From: Telmatactis stephensoni | Taxonomy: Eukaryota; Cnidaria; Anthozoa; Actiniaria; Isophelliidae | Length of the DNA stretch: 64,000 nucleotides | NCBI GenBank assembly: GCA_029948255.1 | Contig: JALIZF010001938.1 | Span: forward strand, 1,175,501 to 1,239,500 | Direction of reading: 5' to 3' | Part shown: positions 33,934 to 45,695 of the stretch, in pieces | Position numbering within the stretch: the stretch's first letter is position 1 | Layout of the letters: each line of letters begins with the position of its first letter | Program-made: the position numbers and the translations under genes | Notes under the pieces: generated by a model | What the model was told of the DNA's origin: nothing | Database searches by the model: none | The model's input: the letters and a program-made list of their open reading frames with translations, nothing else

Positions 33934-36750
33934 TACAACCAGGTTTAGTAGTTTTATAGTTACTTTTATCGTGTAGTACATGATCTAGTACAGGAAGTAA
34001 GCCATTCAAAAGACCTCGTTGAGTCAGGTGCACTTTTTGATATACTTAAGTAAACCGTCTCATTCTTGGGAATGAAAGGGGAGGGGGTTCTTTACATTAA
34101 TGCGTTTATAACATGCTCATCTAATTAGTTTCGTAGAAAAATGGTAATTCATTTACAACCTACGAAATCATTTGAACAACGCGATAACGTCCTAACTGCC
34201 ATGTTGCGGTAATAATTGCGTTGTCTTTCGTCGTTTACCCCCATTTAAATTGGGTGGAAGTTTAAAGGGTAAAACTAAACTTCAGTCATATTTTCGAAGG
34301 AGGGATCGATTAATGCTCTCCGTCTAGAGAAGTTCAGACTCAGTTTAGCTTGTAGACTTTTATTTCAACACGAAAAGGAATTCGTCTGTTTGACAATACC
34401 TATAAAGTTTTCCAGAAATGTCCCTTTTGACACAAAAAGGTTGGCCTGTCGCCTTGAAGCTTACTTTCGATCATTAGAAGTGCTGTAAACCAGAAATAAC
34501 AGACTGAATATCGCTATGGATCTCGGGATGTATATGGCTAAAAGCCTTGATTCTCGGTATTTAGCTCTTCACTAAACTTTGCGTAGTGCGAACGTAGTTG
34601 TTAGGAATGCCTTGCTAAATAAAATATGCGGACGAAGATTTTGCTTAAAGCTGCTCGCAAACTTACGAAAATCACATTGTGATTGGAGCAAGCTGCACTG
34701 TATCAGTGATCTCTCCGCGCATTTTATATTCGGCTTTTTTGTATTCGAGTAATAATAATTGATTGACCAATTTATCATGTAAATAGATAGCTTCTGAAAA
34801 GAAGACCATTTTCTATCAATGATCGTTGAGTTTCACAACAACGTAGTTTTTCATGAGTCGAAGTTTTACTAGAACGCATTTTTTAATCTTCAGCGTACAG
34901 GAATTATACTTAACGTCCACACCAAAAACGATGATTTTGTGTGCAATTAAACTAAGAAAAAAACAATACCTTTTTTAGATTTATCTAGATTGGTGTGGAT
35001 CGACGCAGCCTTATTAAAATTAGATACACAGACATAACGATTATTTTAATTTGTAACTGTACTCATATTCAACAAAATAATCATTTCTTGTAGAAAAAGA
35101 AAATAAAGATTTAGTTGCTAAAGGATGTGTATTGATTCACTTATCAGTATAAAAACAGCCTTCTTTTTGGTGCGCTTGGTTTAAATCATGCATGCTTGTT
35201 GCTATGAACCATGCACGACAGCGTCTTTTTAAACAAGTATGTGTATGATAAAAATATAATGGGGTTAAGTATGGCTAAGTTGGTTAGTGTACGGACCTTT
35301 TATTGCAGAGTCAATTAACTACACAATAAGTTAAGAATTGTACAAGTGTTTAGAAATAGCTCATAAGCCCGCGTTAGTTCGGCTTTAGTCCACGAGTTAC
35401 CTAAAGGTCGTATGATGTTCTTGCGTGACCGTTCTTGCGTGACCTCTGATCTTGCGTGACCTCTGATCTTGCGTGACCTCTGATCTTGCGTGACCTCTGA
35501 TCTTCACGTGATGTAATAAGGCAAACCCTGTACTTTATCGAAATAACACTTCATCGTATTAAATTTGTGTACAAAAGGTACGACATCGAGGTAGAACGCT
35601 AAATGACTACAACAGAAGTTCAGATTCGCCTTAAGCTGACGTTATCAATCTAGCATACCTCAAACGCAACAGTTTGTCCTTCACACTTGATAGTCCCTTC
35701 TTGCGCGCCTTGAGGAAATGATAACCTCTTCGGTTCAGGTATATCACGTAAAACTGCGTCCGTGAAGAAGCGTAGGATCATGGCCGGACTCCTTGATTAA
35801 GGACACAAACTTTTTCACTGCGCACGGCATCCACTTTGAACCATTGAGCAAAACAGGGTACGCACATTACATTCAAACCTAGTATAGCCCTAAAATAGTT
35901 TTATTTGTTTGTTTTTTATATATGCCAAAAGATGAACTACAAGTATCGTTTTCAGTCTTTACAAGGAGGTTTGATTTGTTATGCTTCTTTAGAAGCAAGC
36001 TTGTTATGCTTCTTTATAAGGAGCCTTGATATGCGATGTGTCGAAGATTCATCCAAGGTCCTGTTTATATGGCTATTCTCTGGGCGAACTAATTTTTCGT
36101 ACGTATATTTAGTATATTTTTATAAAAATTGAAGTCCTTGTTTAAACTTTCATTTAGACGTCCAACGTCGACCAATTAAGCTAGTGAAGAAGCCTAGACC
36201 AACTTTTCAAGGAAACACTGCATTTATGTACGATCGAGTAAAGATTAGCCGTTGCTAAACTCGTGATCATACAGCCCGATTCCCCCAAAATTCACGTGTT
36301 TTCGTATAAAAGCTAAGCTCCTACGCCAACAAAAACCACTCGATCGGCTCAAAAATGCAAGAGAACGTTAACCTAGAAAGGAGGTTTTTTTTTTCATTTT
36401 CCGTTTATTTTTCCACCTTCCCGTTCCCTTTCACTTTACCTGAAACCTTTTTTTTACAAATTTCTGTGTCTAGGAACCCGTATGTTCTATCGCGCATGTT
36501 CGATTAGGGATGAGGTCAAAAAAGTGGTCTTCTGAAGGTACCCAATTTAGACGAATGGAGTGGTATTAACCGACACACATGCACCTTTAGGACTAAAATA
36601 CTAAACTTTCTTATCAAATATCATCAAGTAAAATTTAAAGTATTTAAAAATTGCAGTCATATTAGTGAACTGTACGTTCCAAGACATTCTAAACAACGTA
36701 TTTCTAAATAGAAACTGTAACTACATGCAGTCAGTATCGAGATTTTCAGT
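33934..36750. other. Gene-free stretch
   Basis: Holds the half hairpin at 34522-34566 and the 17-bp tandem at 35419-35505. No supported gene. Confidence 0.5.
35419..35505. repeat. 17-bp tandem repeat
   Basis: TTGCGTGACCTCTGATC repeated about four to five times, the first unit shortened. Each unit carries a GCGTGAC core. Confidence 0.85.
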
Positions 36751-36937
36751 ACAGTTAACTCTTGCCTTGCGAACACCCGATATTACGGACATCTCGTTAT
36801 TACGGGCAGAGGCTAAATCCCCGGGCAGCAGAAAATACAAAGAAATGTATGAAAACAACTCCCGCTATTACGGACTCGTGCTATCACAGACACCAAATGA
36901 GGGTCCCGAGGGTGTGCGAAATAACGAGAGTTGACTA
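36751..36937. mobile_element. Small TIR element with TATTACGG-iterated core
   Basis: The left end (ACAGTTAACTCTTGCCTTGC) and right end (ATAACGAGAGTTGACTA) are imperfect inverted repeats bounded by TA dinucleotides. Between them TATTACGG-like units recur three times. A pogo/Tigger-type MITE is possible. Confidence 0.5.
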
Positions 36938-39300
36938 TGAGAGGGGGTATGTCCCGGTACCCACCACCAGATCTAAAAAATCGGGTCCCTACTTTAGACC
37001 ATTGTTTTGGCCTCTTCCCTTATATAAGAGGCGCTAGTGAGTGTTAATGATTAATGTGACAAAAATACATCCATGTTTTCCACTACAAGATGGGATATCC
37101 TTGATTCTCAATCTTGCTGACGTGGGACGTGGGAGAGGCTTAACCTATTTTCCTGTTTTTCCTTTTTCATTGCGCAGCATGGCTTTTGTTCTGAGGACAT
37201 CAAGCAGAATTTAGCACAGTTGTCCCCTGATATCCTAAAGATATTAATTGCATGTGAACAGTATAACCTAACTCACGTGCTATTCATTGAAATTTTCAGT
37301 TGAAACAAGTTTTGACACAGGAAAAGCGTGTCAAGTCTGCTGGGCATATGACAACTAAAATATACAGAGAAATTGTGGCGTTTAGTAATTTTCAGTTGAG
37401 ACTGAAGAATGTCGATGTAATCTAAAGGGTGTTACTTGTTGTGGTGTAAGAATTCTTTACTACATGTTTCAATGTACATGCCGGTTTTAATGGCGTAGCG
37501 AGGGAGAGCCAGTGGGGCAATTGCCCCCCTCTCCCATCTCTCCCGAAAAAAAGAGCAATTTTGGACTTGAGCCCTCGAAGATTGTTATCTTTTTATTGTT
37601 TATTTGACCGTGGGAACACCCATTTCTGATTGGTTGGGAACAGAACTTGTAACAATCATACACGCCCTTTTTATAATCAAAATACGAGAGCAACATATCA
37701 TGGAAATCTCGATAAATGAGCTTTCGCGCTATTTATAATAGTCACTGAAGATTTTATGGCAAAATTCTCTTTGATTTATCACACGGATTTGCAGGCTTAT
37801 ATCTATCTCAACAAGTACTTCTCAAGACTATTAATATCCTAAACTAAAGGCATTTAATCAGCCAAGGTTTGTTGCATTGCTACATTGCTTCCAAAAAGGT
37901 TCCGCTTATTTGAGTCACATATTTCTGATCTTACTGATACTAGTAGTATTAATAAACAATTAAATTTGATTTTCAGTTTACATTCGTCTTTGCAAGTTAG
38001 AACTCTAAGTCTCGTAAAGGGTTTTGAACGGGCCGAAAGATTGTTTTGAAGCAATATAGGGGTGTTAGACACATGTCCGTCAAACACATTGTTGTCAGAC
38101 AAGGGAGATACCCACCCGAAATTCCGATCATACCTAACTCGCCAAAAACAAGTATACTGGGCCCATAGGCCCAGCATAAAAACACCTTACTTGCTGAATG
38201 AATAAGTTCGTCAGTTAATAGTGTTTGACTTTGTCCCTTCCAGTGCTTTAAATAATTAAAATCATTTCGCGCCAAATGCCTTTTGTAAAAAATTGAATTC
38301 AAATAAATGAGTTCACATTTCAAACCATTTCTCAGAAATAGGAAAAAATTACCAATATTTAGTTCTTCCTCAAGGTAGAGGTTTTCTTTACGATGCCGAT
38401 TAACTCCAAGTGTAAATTTTCTGTTTTCGCTTTCAAATAAAGTTCCGGGAATATTTTGAATGTGTACCTAGAGCCTTTTTGGGCCATTTTTCATTTGAAC
38501 AGAATGTCGTCAGAATGTCGTCAATGAGATCACGGTTTAGTGACTTCGCTGCATTAAAGATCCAAAAGTACGTATGTCCTTCCATTCTGTGCGATGCTTA
38601 ATTCAAGGGTTAAATGACTGCTATAAAGAATTTACGGATTTTCGCGTGAGGTAAGTGTGATACTGCTTAATTGGATCAAGCCGGGGAAAAACATCCGTCA
38701 CTGTAAATTATTGCTAAATTTGAGTTTCCTGCTAATCAGTTCTGTTTGAACTACTAAATTCAAGGGGAAAACACTGTGATAAAGAGTATCTAAATTTTAG
38801 AGTGATTCCCTTCAATATCGCTGAGAACGGGATACTAATTCAAAGTTCCTTGTTCCTTAACATGCATTAACTTCTAGTGATTTTCGCTTGATGTAAGTGA
38901 ACTCCTAGTGCCGGAATGCGCAATACATAAGAGTGAGAAAGAAAATGAAAACAGAAAATTGTAACACCATATATTAAAACGCCCTCGTATTCACTCATGA
39001 TACTTTGATCGTGCCGCACCAACTATTAACTATCAACTATTTAAAACTATCGAGCGACATGGGTACTATGTGAACTATGAACATTAAAACTAATATTTAT
39101 CATAAACATGCTAAATAGTGATTCTAACTAAAAGTATCAAGGATCAACATCAAGGACAAATTTTTTGGAATATTAAAAGTGAATGAGCTAATTATTATTT
39201 TCCTACGGATTAGTTTTTCATCACAAGGCTCTTTTTACACGTGTTTAGCACGACGCCAACTCAAAAAAGGGTCGAAATTTACAGTTGTCAATCTATGGTG
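36938..39300. other. Gene-free stretch
   Basis: No exon with convincing splice sites, no RNA gene and no large repeat recognised. Confidence 0.4.
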
Positions 39301-39316
39301 TAAATGTAAGTACAGA

Positions 39317-39323
39317 ATAAAAC
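39317..39323 (+). promoter_or_regulatory. TATA-like element, peptide gene 1
   Basis: AATAAAA about 45 nt before the ATG, a spacing similar to that of peptide gene 2. Weak evidence alone. Confidence 0.3.
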
Positions 39324-39367
39324 CCTGACAAGTTTTGAGTTGTTTACTATTGAAGAAAGCTTCCACC

Positions 39368-41528
39368 ATGAATGGGTTCAAGTGCTTTTTGTTTTGTAGC
39401 TTAATTAGCCTCTTGGTTTCATCATCGTGTTGCTATAGGTCATACAACGAGCCCAGCACACTTAACCAACAAGGCAGGGATACAATTGTACAGCGAGGAT
39501 GTATTGGATGGACACGGTACAAAAACAAGTGTAATCGTGGAAGAAAGAGATTTCTTTCTGCGGCTGAGGAAACCACTTTTCAAACCGAGGTATTTGGAAT
39601 TCTTGTAATGCAGCAGTCTTGAAGTCTAATTTTTCTAAATTGCCAATTAGTTTAGACGTAATTCTGGACACGAATCTTGCTGATCAACTGGCGGCTATAG
39701 GCATAGTTGTAATCAATGACACAGTAATAAAAGTGTAACAACCTATCAATCCCAATCATACATTTAAAACCTCATTTTCCCCAGACTTTTTGTTCATCGC
39801 AGGCTCGTAACATGGTATATGGGATCAGGGATCAGGCCCAAAATTATGGCCAGGATCAGGGATCAGAGGCCAGGCCTCAGGGATCAAATGGGTGGGATCG
39901 AGGATCAGGGACATTGGGTCAGGATCAGGGATCAGCTCAGTTTTTTTGCACCAAGGATTAGGGATCAAAAATTTCTAAAAATATGGACTCAGGGATCAAA
40001 ATTTCTGTAAAATCCCGGGATCAGTGAGACGAAAATATACCATGTTACGAGCCTGTCATCGAGTAACGACGACGTTTTCTTAGGGGGTGTTTACATGACA
40101 CTAGGATCATCCTAGCAGGCGAATCATCCTACCTGCTATACATTTACTGCATTCTGTTTTGTAGGATGATCCTAGTACCCGAAGTGAAGACACAAATTTC
40201 CATGCAAACAGAATGCAGTAAATGTATAGCAGGTAGGATGATTCGTCTGCTAGGATGATCCTAGTGCCATGTGTTACGCGACACTTTTCCATGCATTTCA
40301 TACTCCCAGCGATTTTGTAGTTTATTAATAATTAGTTTGGCAAGGGACTTTTTGTGACGTAGATTTCTTATGACAATTTTGTTATGGCTAGTTGTTGGAC
40401 CTCGCAGGGGCAGGACCAACTAGCTACACAAAAATGTGCTAGCCCGGGGGGGGGGGGGAGGGGGTTCTTCGGGGTCAAAACGCTAGGGATGATCGTCGGA
40501 AACCTCCAAAATGTACCCTAAAAAATACCCAAATGCCAAAATTTTCGACCCTAAAAAATACCTAACAGCTCAAAAATACCCCTAAAAAATACCAAAAAAT
40601 CAAACAAAAAACTGACAAAGAAAACAATCGAACAGCACTAATTCAAAGTGTCGTTGTTTGTACCCCTAAAAAATACCATATTTTCTGAAAAACCTTGGAT
40701 TTTCTCTGACGACCCCTAAAAATACCAAATCGGCGATTTCAACCCCTAAAAATACGACGATCATCCCTAGCACCGCAATATAGGGAGTACCCCTCCCGGG
40801 TGTGCTAGCCTAGGCAATTATCCTAGATTTTATATTTCATCTCAGTTCTAGATTTGTAGATTCGGAATAGTTCCAAGCCTGTACCAAATGGTTTTGTAGG
40901 TTTAGTACGTTAATGTGTGAAAGAATCTTAGTATATACTCCAGTTTTTACATTATGACGCAATTATAGGGTGTGATTGAAATTTAAGCAAGATTGGCATT
41001 TAGAAAGTAGAGTCCATAGTACAAATGAGACTCCATGGCCAAGGTTGTGCAGGAAAGTTTCATCGGCCGGTCCAGATCTGGAGATCCTGCTGTACACCTT
41101 GATTGGATATGCCTGACAGTGTAACGTGAGTCTTGTTTGGGTTATGGCTCTACCTGCTACTAGAAATATTTGTGTTATAAGCTTTGCGAGTCAGTTGCTC
41201 ATTAGTCGATTGTAAGTTGTTGCAAGTTGTTGTAAAAGTAATATTGGAAAGCTACCTCTGATTTTTAAATACAAGGACTTCTATACAAAAGGTATGATTT
41301 ATTGTTGCCGTCAAAGTGATCCCGGACTAGTTCCGTAACATATGTAAACACCCCCTTAGAGAGAGAAAAAATGGTTTATGCCTTTTTATTGTGGACAGAA
41401 GACCTAATCGGCGTATCAAAAAAATCCCTTTTTAAATTGTGTTGTTAACCGTAAATTATTCTTTTTATTTTTTTAAGGAAGAAACCGTATCCCAAGGCAA
41501 GCAAGGAAACTACAATTACTACAACTGA
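39368..41528 (+). CDS. Secreted cysteine-loop peptide precursor 1 (90 aa, two exons)
   Basis: Exon 1 is 39368-39589 and exon 2 is 41478-41528. The ATG at 39368 has strong context (CACCATGA). Residues 1-20 form a signal peptide (KCFLFCSLISLLVSSS). After a linker comes a basic core, GCIGWTRYKNKCNRGRKR (residues 44-61), with Cys45 and Cys55 nine residues apart, followed directly by Gly-Arg-Lys-Arg, a classical amidation plus cleavage signal. Exon 1 ends after Glu74 in phase 0 at a GTATTT donor. Exon 2 follows a long pyrimidine tract and adds 16 residues ending NYNYYN. AATAAA lies at 41617. The intron contains two MITEs. A paralogue-like gene follows at 44205. Family not recognised; a neuropeptide or antimicrobial precursor is inferred. 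Confidence 0.7.
39800..40055. mobile_element. MITE with GGGATCAGGGATCA-iterated core
   Basis: The 21-bp perfect terminal repeats CAGGCTCGTAACATGGTATA(T) and inverse are flanked by TCATCG on both sides (39794-39799 and 40056-40061). The interior consists of GGGATCA units. Same family type as 27802-28023. It lies in the intron of peptide gene 1. Confidence 0.85.
40083..41355. mobile_element. PIF/Harbinger-like non-autonomous element
   Basis: The ends GGGGGTGTTTACAT (40083-40096) and ATGTAAACACCCCC (41342-41355) are flanked by TTA on both sides (40080-40082 and 41356-41358), the TWA target duplication typical of PIF/Harbinger. Next to the left end is a large hairpin (about 40096-40275) built on ACTAGGATCATCCTAGCA. 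A second element (40443-40800) is nested inside. No transposase frame was seen. Confidence 0.75.
40443..40800. mobile_element. hAT-type MITE with GGTATTTTTTAGGGG-iterated core, copy 1
   Basis: Begins and ends with CCCGGG and is flanked by an exact 8-bp duplication TGTGCTAG (40435-40442 and 40801-40808). The ends carry CTAGGGATGATCG in inverted orientation. The interior repeats CCTAAAAAATACC many times. The 8-bp duplication points to the hAT superfamily. Confidence 0.9.
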
Positions 41529-41616
41529 TATTCATAGCGTCCAGGATTAAATCTTGCCAGCAATGTTTACTGTCATTCAAGATAGTTCATAGGAGTTATT
41601 ATTGCCTGCTCACTTC

Positions 41617-41622
41617 AATAAA
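41617..41622 (+). terminator. Polyadenylation signal, peptide gene 1
   Basis: AATAAA 89 nt after the stop codon of exon 2. Confidence 0.55.
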
Positions 41623-42001
41623 ACTAATATGAGACGAGTTCTTGATTTTCGTAAAAACTATTTATTACTAACGTACTGGCAGCTGTAGTATTAATTACCC
41701 GACTCTCAATGCTCCATGCCACTTGTCACCTTCCTTACTAGGTTTTATATCAGCAGGCTAATTGCTCCTGGGTTTAATTGCTTGATCAAAAATGGCCCAG
41801 CCTTTTGCTTGTCAAATAATCATGGGGAAAGAAAGGAAAACCGAAACTCGATGATAAAAGCAAAGAAATCGCAAGTATAAATAAACCCCTTGCTGTACTA
41901 GCTCAATAACTTGTTTCTTTGCGCGCAGTTAACGTTTTTGCTTCGTTTTCGCTGTCAGTACACCGAAACGGAAACATTGCAAAGCAAGACGCCCATTCAG
42001 T

Positions 42002-42115
42002 ATGAACAGCAGTCCTAAAAGTAGAAACAAAAGGTGCATTATCCATTCCATGAATCCGAACATGAACATCAGACTAGCAAAATTTGACGTCTTGCATTCA
42101 CCAACTTGTAGCTAA
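42002..42115 (+). CDS. Short unassigned reading frame (37 aa) downstream of a TATA box
   Basis: GTATAAATAAA at about 41876 is followed about 125 nt later by ATG 42002 and 37 codons (MNSSPKSRNKRCIIHSMN..., two cysteines). There is no signal peptide. It lies between the two peptide genes, so it may be a decayed paralogue; evidence is weak. Confidence 0.2.
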   Translation: MNSSPKSRNKRCIIHSMNPNMNIRLAKFDVLHSPTCS

Positions 42116-42530
42116 GAGTAGTGATAGTAACTATTTGCACCTACCATTCTTTTTTAGTTTTTCCTTTTTAGTTCACCACATGTCATATTTTATGAATGAT
42201 ATCAAATGAATCTTGTCTAATTAGCGACATGGAGTTACAAGGAGTCCAAGGCAATAAAACTGAAAGTGTAAATGCTCCTTTTACTACCGACGAAAACAGC
42301 TGTTTGTTTAATTTAATTCACACAAATTCAGTGATATTCTAGTGCTATTCGAAATATTTTATTTGTGTATCTATACCATTATTAGATGATCACGCCGATT
42401 TAAATATTTTCTCTGGTGAATTATGAAACATGTTACGATATCACGAAAGCACTTTTGCTTAGATTAATATCGATAAGTTTATACTGATTTCCACATGCAT
42501 TCCTCAGTATTTTTGTTTACGTATTCCAAC

Positions 42531-42871
42531 CCCGGGGGGGGGGGGATACTCCCTATATTGGTGTGCTAGGGATGATCGTCGTATTTTTTAGGAGTTGAAA
42601 TCGCCGATTTGGTATTTTTTAGGGGTCGTCAGAGAAAATCCAAGGTTTTTCAGAAAAGATGGTATTTTTTAGGGGTACAGAATAAACGAGACGATTTTTT
42701 TTTACTTACTGCCTTATTATTGTTTGATTTTTTGGTATTTTTTAGGGGTATTTTTGAGCTGTTAGGTATTTTTTAGGGTCGAAAATTTTGGCATTTGGGT
42801 ATTTTTAGGGTACGTTTTGGAGGTTTCCGGCGATCATCCCTAGCGTTTTGACCCCGAAGAACCCCCCCGGG
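42531..42871. mobile_element. hAT-type MITE with GGTATTTTTTAGGGG-iterated core, copy 2
   Basis: Same family as 40443-40800 in the opposite orientation. It is flanked by an exact 8-bp duplication ATTCCAAC (42523-42530 and 42872-42879), with CCCGGG termini. GGTATTTTTTAGGGG-like units recur through the interior. Confidence 0.9.
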
Positions 42872-43254
42872 ATTCCAACCCATCCTTTTGCATGGATCAC
42901 AACAAGCTATTCATACGAAAGCTGACCCCATTTAATGAAGACTGAGTGCCTGTGGAAACACAAATGAATTTGGTTTTAAAGCTGATTTCATTTGTAAATG
43001 TAAATTCAGTTTTGAGCATGAAAAAAGAGAAAAAGGATCACTGCATTTCATTACATATTCATACATAGCATTCCAACATAAATACTGATAAAATTCCAAC
43101 TGATAAAAACATTGTGTGAAATGTTAACGTTTTGTGCTACCAGTTTGAGCCCCAGTACGTACAGTACCAATGCCTAAACGTTTTTCACTCCTAATTATAG
43201 ACGCGCGCAATTGCTGAGGCTTTGAAGATCAAACGTCATTGATACTGTCCCAAA

Positions 43255-43606
43255 TGCAGACCCTGACCCTGACCCTGACCTGACACTCGAAAGTGAAAAA
43301 ATCATACCCTGTTCAAGACAAAAGAAAAGAAAATCGACCCTAGCTTCGTCATTCAATTCCGATCCGTTGCATATGATTAGACAAAAAATGGCCGAGGAAG
43401 CGCTTTTTTGTTTATTTTCAAAGTATCCTATCTAAGACACAAAAAGATGATATGGCTTGGGATCTCATCAAAATTATAGATCCTGTTTAAGACAATAATT
43501 TTGGGTAAAATGTATACCCTGTTCAAGACAGCAGGGCCAAAAACCATACCCTATCCAGCGGCACATACCCGTATAGCAAATATATGGGAGTACCCCCCCC
43601 CCCCCC
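43255..43606. mobile_element. Probable MITE with ATACCCTGTTCAAGACA-iterated core
   Basis: GACCCTGACCCTGACC at the left, then ATACCCTGTTCAAGACA-like units near 43304, 43485 and 43520. The right end (ATATGGGAGTACCCCCCCCC) resembles the terminus of the 40443/42531 family. The left terminus is not clear. Confidence 0.5.
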
Positions 43607-44138
43607 GACTGTATGTATTCAACAATAATCAATAAACGCTAAGGGGTTATGGATGGAGTAAAATGAGTACAGCCGGCTAGAGTTTTAGTAGTGAAACTTT
43701 GACGCAGGCACAAGCCGCGGGCGCATTGAACAAAAGACGCACTTTGGAGTGGACAATGCAAACTGTTTAACGTAGACTATTATTAAGAATACATCGATGT
43801 ATACACATGTACAATTTTAGAAATGAATTAATACTTTCATTTACTTTCACTTGGTATCAGTCATTTTTAGAAATATTCCTTTCTTGTGCTCACTTCGATT
43901 CTGATCACCGATATTTCTAAAAAAACGTTCATCATGAACCATCGATCAGTTAGTTTTGTGAGTGAGCTATAAACTAACTGTGAGTCCCTACCAACTTATA
44001 ACAGCTTCTCATTTGCACTTCCATTTAGTATCAATCAAATAATGACATTGTCAACTGATTAATTTTTGTTTATTGACCTTACAATTTCAACCTCGTCCTA
44101 TAAATTAATAAAATCACGTGAATCATGATAAGCAAAGC

Positions 44139-44145
44139 ATAAAAA
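44139..44145 (+). promoter_or_regulatory. TATA-like element, peptide gene 2
   Basis: ATAAAAA 60 nt upstream of the ATG at 44205. Confidence 0.35.
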
Positions 44146-44204
44146 GCGCAGTCAGATCACGCCAAGTGCAGACGAGTCTCAGTTCTTTAGCTTGTATCTT
44201 TACA

Positions 44205-45471
44205 ATGGCCAGTAGACGTGTTCTTATTTGTTTGATTGTTATAACCATAGTAACCATTATCAGTACAGCGAATGGCGGATCAAAGCGAGACGACACCCGA
44301 CCAACGTGTGTAGTGGGTCTACGGTGGAGAACTAGAAAGTGCGTTGGAAAAAGATCCAGTGGACGCACAAACAGAGTAAGTGGAATATTCACCTAAGTCG
44401 AAAAGTGTTGGTTAGAGATTTGAAATTTTAGACTTGCTAGCAATAGATACATCTTGATCAACCGAACGAATTTGGCAAAAAGTCGGTTTCGCGTCTCAAT
44501 TCCCCAGTCGCCCATTTCAGATAAATCATCTTTTTTCAAGGTTTTTCCAAACGAGGCATAAGTCTACAGACAGATCTTTCCCCTCCTTTTTACATTTTAA
44601 TTCTTTTACCTTGTGATGACAAAAGAAATCAAAACTCCATGATTCCATGATTACGTCGCTGTTGTAATTATTCGGTTAGATTTCTAGCTTGACAACGATG
44701 AAAAAATAACTTCAGTGGCTGTCGACAGCCTTTGTGGACCTTAATTGAAGGCAGAATGACACTGTGTACAACAAGCTTCATTCTAGGAAAGGAGTATGGG
44801 AGGGCAGGAAATTGAATGAATTCCTCCTCCCCGCCGCAGGCTGCTATACGGAGCGCAGAGGAATGGTTTAGGGAGGAGGGAGAAATAGCCCCCCAAAAAT
44901 AGGGAGGAGGGAGAAAAGAGGCAGAAAAATCGGTTTGGGAGGAGGGAGGAAAACAATTATGAGATGTAGTGAAGGAGAAATGGCCGAAAAAATTAGGGAG
45001 GAGGGAGAAAAATGGCATTAAAATGAGGAGGAAGGATATTGAAATGCCTGTTCCTCTCCGCTCTATACGCAGGCCTCACTCAGGGCCGTAGCCACCGGTA
45101 CGGTTTAGGTTTCAACCGGACCAACTTTTACCGTTAGAACCATTGTTATTACAGTTTTGAAAGCATGAATTTGTGTAGAAAAGCGAAAAAAAACCGCGGA
45201 CCAACTTTAAAAAAAACCGTACCAATGTTGAAATGGTGGCTACGGCCCTGGGCCTAAAAACCATGAAACTCGATGATCTAAACCAGCAACTGTTGAGGAA
45301 AATTGTTGCATGGGTGGACACAAGGTGCATAACTCTTTGTTGCGCACAGAAAATCGTTCAGTTGGATATTTATTTTGTCTATTGAATGATTTAAATACTG
45401 CTTCATTTCAGATTAAACTTTTTGATGAACTGTTCTCAGAAGAGGAAGAGAAAGACAAGGGCAACATCTAA
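44205..45471 (+). CDS. Secreted cysteine-loop peptide precursor 2 (76 aa, two exons)
   Basis: Exon 1 is 44205-44375 and exon 2 is 45412-45471. Residues 1-24 form a signal peptide with a long Ile/Val core (ICLIVITIVTIIS). Lys27-Arg28 is a dibasic site. The following peptide, DDTRPTCVVGLRWRTRKCV, has Cys35 and Cys46 ten residues apart and is closed by Gly48-Lys49-Arg50, a textbook amidation and prohormone-convertase signal. Exon 1 ends in phase 0 at GTAAGT. Exon 2 follows TTCATTTCAG and adds a very acidic tail, DELFSEEEEKDKGNI. AATAAA lies at 45690. Intron phase, position and layout match peptide gene 1. Mature product inferred: an amidated, disulfide-cyclised basic peptide. Vertebrate MCH has a similar ring, and arenicin-type antimicrobial hairpins have similar chemistry; neither relationship is shown. 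Confidence 0.72.
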
Positions 45472-45689
45472 TTTTAGATCCAGCGATGACGCCAAGTTCG
45501 ATTGCAAACGCAGTTCTAGAGAACTCACTGTAAGGTTGAAAGCACAGCAAGGTTTAAAACAAACTTTCAAACTATCAAGGATTGTTAAACACAAAGCGTC
45601 AGTTACCTAGCTGTATATCGATGTATTTATATATCAGTGAATGAATGATTGAATATAAAACAATATATAAATAGGTTAAATGCATGAAC

Positions 45690-45695
45690 AATAAA
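45690..45695 (+). terminator. Polyadenylation signal, peptide gene 2
   Basis: AATAAA about 220 nt after the stop of exon 2. Confidence 0.5.

Noticed and set aside
43260..43281. GACCCTGACCCTGACC as telomere-like or CRISPR-like repeat
   Set aside because: Only three short units, next to a MITE-like core; not a telomeric motif and no spacer structure.
44668..45018. 116-codon minus-strand frame in the intron of peptide gene 2
   Set aside because: Low-complexity GGGAGGAGGGAGAAA repeats create it; no domain.
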